Shown piece after piece: positions 1-5,102 of a DNA stretch of 8,864 nt. The notes under the pieces were generated by a model, which had not been told where the DNA came from, made no database searches, and was given only the letters and a program-made list of their open reading frames with translations. This DNA is from Actinomycetes bacterium. GTDB taxonomy: Bacteria; Actinomycetota; Acidimicrobiia; Acidimicrobiales; UBA8190. Within the stretch, counting starts at the first letter, position 1. Each line of letters starts with the position of its first letter. The stretch is taken from NCBI GenBank assembly GCA_021798135.1, contig JAJZYI010000133.1, forward strand, positions 1-8,864, given 5' to 3'. Both the position numbers and the translations under genes were made by a program.

Positions 1-328
1 CAGCAACGACGGCGGACGGACCGCCACGCAGGCGAAGCGCACGTCCGCACCGGCCGGTGTGCGCGACTCGCGCCCGGCGGCGCCGACGGGCGCCCGGGCG
101 ACGGCCCCACGGCAGCGGGCGACGGCACGGGGCGGCGGCGCTGCCCGCGTGTCGTCCAGCCGCACGACAAGCGGCGCGACGACCGGCGGCGCCCGGCACG
201 ACCGGGCGGCGCCGTCGCGGGCCCCCGCGACCCGCCCGACCCCGCGGCCGGCAGGCACGCGAGCAGCAGGCACGCGAGCAGCAGCAGCAGCCGCAGCGGC
301 CCGCGACGGGCATCCCTCCGAACGCCGG
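1..328. other. GC-rich low-complexity leader; coding status unresolved
   Basis: No recognisable domain is encoded here on either strand. The plus frame that later encodes the metal-dependent hydrolase is open back to the window edge. It would add about 109 residues made almost only of Ala, Arg, Gly, Pro, Thr and Ser. Nearly all first and second codon positions are G or C as well as the third, which is unlike the genes further right, where second positions are mixed. That argues for noncoding or disordered-tail sequence rather than a folded domain. In-frame GTG codons at 59 and 149 are possible early starts, but neither has a convincing Shine-Dalgarno sequence. A 12-bp palindrome (48-59) is also present. 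Confidence 0.5.
251..280. repeat. 15-bp perfect tandem duplication
   Basis: Two exact adjacent copies of the unit gcaggcacgcgagca lie at 251-265 and 266-280, followed by a run of gca/gcc-type triplets to about 299. If the frame is translated, the repeat gives an Ala/Gly/Thr/Arg stretch and then an Ala run. The length is a multiple of three, so copy-number change would keep the frame. Confidence 0.8.
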
Positions 329-1174
329 ATGGTCCGCTTCGACTGGTCCGGCACGCCCGCCCACTGGGTCCCCGGCGACCCGTTCACCAGCCACGTCATC
401 AACGTGCTCCACCTGCTGCTCCCGCCGGGCGAGCGCTGGTTCATCCGCGTGGTGAAGGAGGCCCTGCCCCACGTGAAGGACCCCGCGGTGCGCGAGGCCG
501 TCGAGCCGTTCGTCCTGCAGGAGTCCTGGCACGCCTGGGCGCACCGGGTCGTGCTCGACCACCTGGCCGACAAGGGCGTCGACACCGAGCCGTTCACCGA
601 GGCGCTCGAGCGCTACCTGCAACGCTTCGGCAGCGACATCCCGTCCCTGCCCGAGCCGGCACGCCGCCTGTGGCTGCTCCAACGTCTGGCCGCCGTGGCC
701 GCCATCGAGCACTTCACGGCCGTGCTGGGCCAGTGGGTCCTGCAGACCCAGGGGCTCGACAACGCGGGCGCCGACCCCGTCATGCTCGACCTGCTGCGCT
801 GGCACGGCGCCGAGGAGGTCGAGCACCGCTCGCTGGTGTTCGACGTGTTCGACGACCTGTCCGGCGGTTACGCCACCCGGGCGCTCGCCATGCTGTTCGC
901 GGCCCCCGCCCTCACCTGGTGGTGGGTCCGCGGCGTGCAGTACCTGATGGCCCGCGACCCGGCAACGGGCGGGGCCCGCCCCAAGTGGCCGGACTGGCTG
1001 CGCTCCGCTCGCCAGTTCCGGCTGCCCGGTCCGTGGACGCTGCTCGTCACAACGCCGCTGCGCTACCTGCGCCCGGGCCACCACCCGTCGGGCGAGGCGT
1101 CGTCGGATCTGGCAGCGGCCTACCTTTCCCGGTCGCCGGCCGCCACGGCAGCCCGGGCCGCCGGCGCCGCCTGA
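329..1174 (+). CDS. Predicted metal-dependent hydrolase (COG3687/PF10118-like, ferritin-like di-metal site)
   Basis: From the ATG at 329 the protein has 281 residues, close to what I expect for this family. The conserved sequence begins at once with MVRFDW. Possible metal ligands are E35, E65-x-x-H68 with H72, E127-H128, and the E162/E163-x-x-E165-H166 cluster. This spacing resembles a four-helix ferritin-like di-metal centre, which has been suggested for COG3687 proteins. The substrate is unknown. Residues about 182-200 are hydrophobic and Trp-rich and may touch the membrane. The start is uncertain: no Shine-Dalgarno precedes 329, relatives often have a few residues before the Arg-Arg-x-x-Phe segment, and in-frame GTGs at 59 and 149 or a start outside the window are possible. 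The stop lies inside a tandem hairpin repeat. Family assignment is fairly sure; activity is not. Confidence 0.75.
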   Translation: MVRFDWSGTPAHWVPGDPFTSHVINVLHLLLPPGERWFIRVVKEALPHVKDPAVREAVEPFVLQESWHAWAHRVVLDHLADKGVDTEPFTEALERYLQRFGSDIPSLPEPARRLWLLQRLAAVAAIEHFTAVLGQWVLQTQGLDNAGADPVMLDLLRWHGAEEVEHRSLVFDVFDDLSGGYATRALAMLFAAPALTWWWVRGVQYLMARDPATGGARPKWPDWLRSARQFRLPGPWTLLVTTPLRYLRPGHHPSGEASSDLAAAYLSRSPAATAARAAGAA

Positions 1175-1246
1175 CCACTCGCACCCCGGGCCGGGGTGCC
1201 GCCTGACCACTCGCACCCCGGCCCGGGGTGCCGCCTGACCACTCGC
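1167..1246 (+). repeat. 32-bp tandem repeat, 2.5 copies, spanning the hydrolase stop codon
   Basis: Units begin at 1167, 1199 and 1231. The first two are 32 bp and nearly identical: two bases in the hairpin loop are swapped (GGC to GCC). The third keeps only the first 16 bases, ccgcctgaccactcgc. The TGA that ends the hydrolase is in unit 1, and the same TGA recurs in units 2 and 3. Because 32 is not a multiple of three, those TGAs fall in different frames, so the block provides stops in all three plus frames. Confidence 0.9.
1181..1231 (+). terminator. Two tandem GC hairpins downstream of the hydrolase gene
   Basis: Each full 32-bp unit contains a perfect 8-bp stem with a three-base loop: GCACCCCG / CGGGGTGC at 1181-1199 with loop GGC, and again at 1213-1231 with loop GCC. 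They lie 7 bases or more after the stop. No T-run follows either one, so they do not match classical intrinsic terminators. High-GC actinobacteria often use hairpins without a U-tract, so termination or 3'-end protection is a reasonable inference. The symmetry means they would act on either strand. Confidence 0.6.
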
Positions 1247-1329
1247 TCGCCGGGTCGCTGGCGCGGGCGACCGCGCCCACTGTCCGCCGGCCATCGGCCC
1301 GGCGAGCGCCGGCCGCGCGACCGGCCCGC

Positions 1330-1344
1330 TACTGTCGGGCCGTG
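1330..1344 (+). promoter_or_regulatory. Candidate leaderless promoter: -10 box TACTGT, 6 bases before the GTG start
   Basis: TACTGT at 1330-1335 fits the actinobacterial -10 pattern TAnnnT. It is followed by six bases and then GTG at 1342. That spacing puts the transcription start on the start codon itself, the arrangement typical of leaderless actinobacterial transcripts. No Shine-Dalgarno sequence precedes this GTG, which fits. I see no clear -35 box 17-18 bases upstream. Confidence 0.55.
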
Positions 1345-2043
1345 CCCACCCTCCACCTGGCCCTGGACGCCGACGCGGACGCCCTGCTCGCCTCGGATCC
1401 CCTCGCCCTCGTGATCGGCATGGTCCTCGACCAGCAGGTGCCCATGGAGCGGGCCTTCGCCGCGCCGTGGGCCCTGCAGCACCGGCTGGGCTCGCGTCTC
1501 GACGCCGGCGAGATCGCCGCCATGGATCCCGACCGGCTGGCGGCCGCCTTCTCGGCGCCGCCCGCGTTGCACCGCTTCCCCGGGTCGATGGCCCGCCGGG
1601 TGCAGGAGGTCTGCCGGGAGGTCGCCGAGCACCACGGCAACGACGCCAGCCGGATCTGGTCGGAGGCGACATCCGGGAGCGACCTGGTCCGACGCCTGCG
1701 GGAGCTGCCCGGCTTCGGCGAGCAGAAGGCCCGCATCTTCGCGGCGTTGCTGGGCAAGCAGTTCGGCGTCAGGCCCGAGGGATGGCGCGACGCCACGACC
1801 CCGTTCGGCGAGGAGGGCTCGCTGCGATCGGTGGCCGACATCGTCGACGACGCGTCGCTCGCCGCCGTCCGGGCCGCCAAGGCTGAGGCGAAGGCAGCCG
1901 CCAAGGCCGCAAGCAGCACGCCGAAGCCAGCCGCCAAGGCCGCAAGCAGCACGCCGAAGGCAGCCGCCAAGGCCACAAGCCGTACGCCCAGGTCTGCGGG
2001 TGCGGCAGCCGGCGACGTCCGCTCCCGCCCTGCCGCCCGGTGA
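1342..2043 (+). CDS. HhH-GPD-type base excision repair family protein (TIGR03252-like) with Lys/Ala repeat tail
   Basis: The protein has 233 residues from the GTG at 1342. Residues 1-177 match the actinobacterial uncharacterised HhH-GPD family: an N-terminal segment with DPLALVIGMVLDQQVPME (19-36), a conserved LHRFPGSMARRVQ stretch (76-88), the helix-hairpin-helix LPGFGEQKA (122-130) and the SVADIVDDASL end (163-173). The family is presumed to bind DNA and may remove damaged bases. The hairpin does not carry Lys where endonuclease III has it (K129 is one place later), and I see no clear GPD aspartate, so catalysis is uncertain. Residues about 178-233 form a basic Ala/Lys/Ser/Thr/Pro tail built from three 11-residue repeats, resembling histone H1-like tails. 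The start was chosen because family similarity begins there and a leaderless -10 box precedes it. The stop overlaps the thiE start. Confidence 0.85.
   Translation: MPTLHLALDADADALLASDPLALVIGMVLDQQVPMERAFAAPWALQHRLGSRLDAGEIAAMDPDRLAAAFSAPPALHRFPGSMARRVQEVCREVAEHHGNDASRIWSEATSGSDLVRRLRELPGFGEQKARIFAALLGKQFGVRPEGWRDATTPFGEEGSLRSVADIVDDASLAAVRAAKAEAKAAAKAASSTPKPAAKAASSTPKAAAKATSRTPRSAGAAAGDVRSRPAAR
1894..1992 (+). repeat. 33-bp tandem repeat, 3 copies, encoding an AAKAASSTPK-type tail
   Basis: Copies lie at 1894-1926, 1927-1959 and 1960-1992, in frame. The first two differ at one base; the third has several changes that turn Ala-Ser-Ser into Thr-Ser-Arg and the last Lys into Arg. The near-identity of the first two at DNA level indicates recent duplication. 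Each unit adds 11 residues with two basic positions. Confidence 0.9.
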
Positions 2044-2699
2044 CGGCCGACGTCGCCGGGCGGCACCTCTACCTCTGCACGCCGGACCGGCCCGACCTGG
2101 AGCGCTTCGTCGAGGCATGCGTCCGCGGCGGTGTGGACATCGTGCAGCTCCGGGACAAGAACCTCCCCGACGGGCTGCTCGTCGACCGCGCCCGAGCGCT
2201 CGTCGCCGTGTGCCGGGCCGTGGGCGTCCCCGCCATCGTCAACGACCGGCCGGACGTCGCCGTCGAGGCCGACGCCGACGGCGTCCACGTCGGGCAGGAC
2301 GACGTCGCCCCCGAGGTGGCGCGCTCCGTCGTCGGGGTGGACCGCATCGTCGGGCTGTCGACCCACGCGCCCGACGAGCTCCAGGCCAGCCTGGCCCGGC
2401 CGGTCGACTACATCTCGGCCGGCCCGGTCGTCCCCACGCCCACCAAGCCGGGCCGTCCGGGCACCGGCACCGGCTACCTGCGCATGGCCGTCGGGCGGTC
2501 CCCCCGCCCCGTGTTCGTGACCGGCGGTGTGACCCCCGAGACGGTCGGGTCCCTCGTGGCCGCGGGCGCCCGCCACGTCGTGGTCGTCCGCTACCTGACC
2601 GGCGCCGTCGACCCCGAGGCGGCCGCCCGCCGGCTCCGCCGGGCCCTCGACGCCGCCCTCGCGACCGCCCCCGGCGGCGGCGCCCCGCCCGCCCCCTAG
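2040..2699 (+). CDS. thiE: Thiamine-phosphate synthase
   Basis: ThiE joins HMP diphosphate and thiazole phosphate to make thiamine monophosphate, in the cytoplasm, on a TIM-barrel fold. The 219-residue protein is of normal length and shows the family motifs in order: VQLRDK (35-40), NDRPDVA (68-74), DGVHVGQDD (80-88), GLSTH (105-109), the diphosphate-binding segment GPVVPTPTKPGR (128-139), and a glycine-rich VTGGVTPE (160-167). The usual Val-Ser-Ala/Ile end of the barrel is replaced by VVVVRYLTGA, a mild variant. The GTG start at 2040 overlaps the stop of the HhH-GPD gene by four bases (GTGA), so translation is probably coupled, and there is no separate Shine-Dalgarno sequence. No TPP riboswitch or other thiamine gene is visible, so its regulation would follow the upstream gene. 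Confidence 0.93.
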   Translation: MTADVAGRHLYLCTPDRPDLERFVEACVRGGVDIVQLRDKNLPDGLLVDRARALVAVCRAVGVPAIVNDRPDVAVEADADGVHVGQDDVAPEVARSVVGVDRIVGLSTHAPDELQASLARPVDYISAGPVVPTPTKPGRPGTGTGYLRMAVGRSPRPVFVTGGVTPETVGSLVAAGARHVVVVRYLTGAVDPEAAARRLRRALDAALATAPGGGAPPAP

Positions 2700-2734
2700 G
2701 CCCGCCCCCTGGACCCGCCCCCCAGGCCGCCCCC
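2683..2734 (-). repeat. 13-bp degenerate tandem repeat with strong G-quadruplex potential on the minus strand
   Basis: Three 13-bp units of cccgccccc-type sequence lie at 2688-2700, 2701-2713 and 2714-2726, with part of a fourth. They start inside the last codons of thiE and include its stop. The plus strand has eight runs of three to six C between 2683 and 2734, separated by 1 to 6 bases, so the minus strand carries eight G-runs and could form several quadruplexes. It lies between convergent genes, where RNA read off the minus strand past the lipoprotein stop would be G-rich. A role in termination is inference. Confidence 0.7.
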
Positions 2735-2766
2735 AACCCGCGGCCCGGCGCCGCTGTCACGGCAGC

Positions 2767-2800
2767 GCCGTCGTCACCCCGCCGCCGTCGTCACCCCGCC
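2767..2800. repeat. 17-bp perfect tandem duplication at the lipoprotein gene's 3' end
   Basis: The unit gccgtcgtcaccccgcc is present twice, at 2767-2783 and 2784-2800. The lipoprotein stop (TCA on the plus strand, 2774-2776) is in the left copy. Since 17 is not a multiple of three, the duplication shifted the reading frame and created the present stop. With one copy the protein would end in Leu-Pro at the TGA complementary to 2757-2759 instead of Ala-Gly, with the same length. Confidence 0.85.
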
Positions 2801-4297
2801 GTCGGCGCCTGCAGCGACAGCCTGGGCCCACGTGTAGACGTACGGCCCCGGGGTCCCGTCGGTCACCGCCAGGACGGCGGCCATCGAGGTCCCGCCGACG
2901 TCGCCCGCGCTGGTGTCCGCGGTGGGAGCGAACGCCGCGCCCATCTGGAGCGTCCCGACGGTGCCGAAGTCGTCGAGGATCCCCTGCCGGTGCCCCCAGC
3001 ACCCCGCCGCCCCGGCATGGGGGCAGTCCAGGTTGCCGCTGCCAGCTCCGTCGTCGTACATCCACCCGTACACCGCGTCGAGGCCGTTGTCGGACCCGCC
3101 GGCCCACTCGGTGTCCGCGCTGATCGTCGCCCCCCCGGGGACCGGCGGGTCCAGGGACTTGCCGGCGCCGACCGCCGCGTCGGCGTCGAGCGATGCCGTC
3201 AGCCCGGCGAACGGTGGCAGGCCGCGGTCGACGCGTTCCAGGTCGACGGCCACGAAGATCTGCTCGGGAACCGTCAGCTGGCCGAAGTCCGACGGCAGGA
3301 CCATCGGCCTGACGCCCTCCAGGGCCCGGGCCCGGTCGACCGCCGCGAGCACCGCTCCCAGGCACCGCGCCGAGTCGTCGGTCCCCTCCGGTGCGCACGC
3401 GCGCGGGTAGTCCGGCACCGGCGCGACGTTCGCCGGCGGATCGGGGATGCCGCTCGTCGCCTCGCCGGCCGGCAGGCGGGCGAGCGGCGCGAGCCGCCCG
3501 GCGGCGATGGCGCGGCGGGCGTCCTCCCACGTGTACGCGAGCGGCCCCGGGCGGGCCGTCGCCGCCAGCACGGCGGCGAGCGAGGTGCCGCCCCGGTCGC
3601 CGGCGCTGGTGTCGCCCGTGGGGTCGAACCCCACCCCCATGACCAGCACCCCCCCGCTCGTCTGGCCTGACCCGAGCGGGTCCAGGACGATCCGCCGGTC
3701 GGCCCAGCACCCCGACGTCGCCGTCCCCCCGCAGCCCTGCACGCCGCTGCCCGGCCCGTCGTCGTAGAGCCATTCGTCCACGGCGTCGAGGCCGTTGACC
3801 ACCCCGCCGATCCACTCCTCGTCGGCCGCCAGGTAGCGCGGCCCCGGGTCGGCAGGCAACCGCGCCGCGCGTGCCGCGGCGGCCGCCGACGAGTCCAGGG
3901 CCGCCGACATGCCGACGAACGGCGCCAGGTGCCTCGCCACCCGCTCGGCGTCGACCACCACGAAGACCTGCTCGGCCACCGGCAGCGTGGCGATGGACGC
4001 CGGCACCGCCAGGGGCGGCAGGCCTTCGACCGCCCCCGCCTGGTCCAGGGCCCCCAGGGCCAGGCGCACGCACGAGGCCCGCAGGTCCACACCGGCCGGT
4101 GCGCACCACGACGGGTAGTCGGGCCTCGGCGGCTCGTTCCGGGCGGGGACGGCGATGCCCGGCCGGACCGACGAGCCGCACGCCGCCAGCAGCGCCGCCG
4201 CGGCGGCCAGCACCGACAGGGCCCGCGCCAGCGGTCGCGCCGTCGGCCGACGCCGACGGGCGAGGTGCCCGGACCGCGCCGTCCATGGGGCGCTCAC
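2774..4297 (-). CDS. Lipoprotein with two tandem CAP/SCP-like modules
   Basis: The 507-residue protein starts at a GTG (4297) that overlaps the upstream hydrolase stop by four bases. An Arg-rich n-region (8-25), a hydrophobic stretch (26-39) and LAAC ending at C40 form a lipoprotein signal peptide, so it should be exported and lipid-anchored. The rest is a duplication with a period of about 236 residues: module 1 about 60-259, module 2 about 296-490. Each has Asp-Tyr-Pro near its start, two Cys ten residues apart (C65/C76; C301/C312), an EQxFVxVDxER segment, an EWxGGxxNGLDAV segment, YDDGxGSG, a second Cys pair (C189/C197; C425/C433) and GGTSxAAVLA. Module 2 has CWGHRxxIL (433-441), recalling the GHR..IL signature of CAP-domain proteins. 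Module 1 has CWADRRIVL, losing that Gly-His. Substrate and partner are unknown; the CAP link is from motif resemblance only. Confidence 0.75.
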   Translation of the reverse strand: MSAPWTARSGHLARRRRPTARPLARALSVLAAAAALLAACGSSVRPGIAVPARNEPPRPDYPSWCAPAGVDLRASCVRLALGALDQAGAVEGLPPLAVPASIATLPVAEQVFVVVDAERVARHLAPFVGMSAALDSSAAAAARAARLPADPGPRYLAADEEWIGGVVNGLDAVDEWLYDDGPGSGVQGCGGTATSGCWADRRIVLDPLGSGQTSGGVLVMGVGFDPTGDTSAGDRGGTSLAAVLAATARPGPLAYTWEDARRAIAAGRLAPLARLPAGEATSGIPDPPANVAPVPDYPRACAPEGTDDSARCLGAVLAAVDRARALEGVRPMVLPSDFGQLTVPEQIFVAVDLERVDRGLPPFAGLTASLDADAAVGAGKSLDPPVPGGATISADTEWAGGSDNGLDAVYGWMYDDGAGSGNLDCPHAGAAGCWGHRQGILDDFGTVGTLQMGAAFAPTADTSAGDVGGTSMAAVLAVTDGTPGPYVYTWAQAVAAGADGGVTTAAG

Positions 4298-5061
4298 GGC
4301 CCCTGGCGTTCCAGCCAGCCCAGCAGGAGCGCCACCACCCGGGGGTCGGGGCGCAGTCGGTGCCCGGCTCCCGCCAGCAGCCGCAGCTGGGCGTCCGGGC
4401 GCCCGGCGTCGGCGAGCGCCCGGGCATCGGCCACCGGAACGATGTCGTCCTCCACGCCGTGGACGACCAGCATGGTGCGGGGCGGCACCCGCTCGGCCGC
4501 CCGGAGCGGGTCGAGCGAGGACGCCGGTCCGACCCACGAGGCGAGGTCGGGCGGGAACGACGGGTCGCGCACGACGCCGAGCCGCCGCGCCGTGGCGAGG
4601 GCGTCGCCCGGCCGCTCGGCCCAGGAGGCGAACGACGCCGGGGACCCCACGGTGGCCACGCCGCGGACCCGCTCGTCATCGGAGGCCAGGCACACGGCGA
4701 GGGAGCCCGCGACGCCGAAGCCGGCCAGCCACACCATGCCGCCCGACACCGCGCGCGACACGATCACCTCCAGGTCCTCCATCCAGCCGGCCAGCGAGAA
4801 GTCCCCGCCGGACGGCCCCACGCCGCGCAGGCACGCCGCGACCGTGCGCCAGCCCGACGTCTGGGCGAGCCCGTCGGCCAGTGCCGGGAACGTCCGGCCC
4901 GTGCGGGTTGCGGCCCCCGGCTCGGTCGGCAGGCCCGGGCACACCACCAGCGTGCGGACCGTGCCCACCACCACGTCCGACGCCAACGGAGGCCCGCCCG
5001 CGACGTGCACGGCCAGCATGCCGGCGGGGCCCTCGACCTGCTCCCACGGGCCGGGCGCCAC
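4294..5061 (-). CDS. Alpha/beta-hydrolase-fold protein lacking the serine nucleophile
   Basis: The 255-residue version starts at GTG 5061. Features of the fold are VCPGLP (40-45, oxyanion-region strand), RGVGPSGGDFSLAGWMEDL (79-97), the nucleophile elbow GFGVAG (114-119), VVHGVEDDIVP (199-209) with candidate acid D205 or D206, and AGAGHRLRPDP (230-240) with candidate H234. At the elbow the usual Ser is Gly (G116), so standard serine-hydrolase chemistry looks impossible; it may bind a ligand or use another mechanism. The start is open: ATG at 5019 has a GAGGG stretch 10 bases before it (241 residues), and a CTG at 5106 would overlap the dehydrogenase stop as CTGA and give MSTG at the N-terminus (270 residues). 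No signal peptide, so probably cytoplasmic. It sits directly between the dehydrogenase and the lipoprotein gene and is probably co-transcribed with both. Confidence 0.8.
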   Translation of the reverse strand: MAPGPWEQVEGPAGMLAVHVAGGPPLASDVVVGTVRTLVVCPGLPTEPGAATRTGRTFPALADGLAQTSGWRTVAACLRGVGPSGGDFSLAGWMEDLEVIVSRAVSGGMVWLAGFGVAGSLAVCLASDDERVRGVATVGSPASFASWAERPGDALATARRLGVVRDPSFPPDLASWVGPASSLDPLRAAERVPPRTMLVVHGVEDDIVPVADARALADAGRPDAQLRLLAGAGHRLRPDPRVVALLLGWLERQGP

Positions 5062-5102
5062 GACGTGCGGGGACGGCGAGCAGCTGCCGGCGGGACCGGT
5101 GC

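Noticed and set aside
48..59. 12-bp palindrome CACCGGCCGGTG as a regulatory site
   Set aside because: The same 12 bases occur inside the lipoprotein coding sequence (4090-4101), and such GC dyads are expected by chance at this base composition.
1120..2576. Long minus-strand open frames opposite the HhH-GPD and thiE genes
   Set aside because: They lack any domain and are explained by the scarcity of stop codons in GC-rich DNA; the plus-strand proteins match known families throughout.
2697..2773. Intrinsic terminator for thiE
   Set aside because: Only a weak five-base inverted repeat (CCTGG/CCAGG) and no T-run are present; the C-run structure is a better candidate.
2000..3670. 556-codon plus-strand open frame crossing thiE and the lipoprotein gene
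   Set aside because: Arg/Pro-rich composition, out of frame with thiE and antisense to a protein with a clear internal duplication.
2757..4679. 640-codon minus-strand frame overlapping the lipoprotein and hydrolase genes
   Set aside because: It is a shifted frame with no motifs; the cysteine-paired modules and the lipobox are in the 2774-4297 frame.
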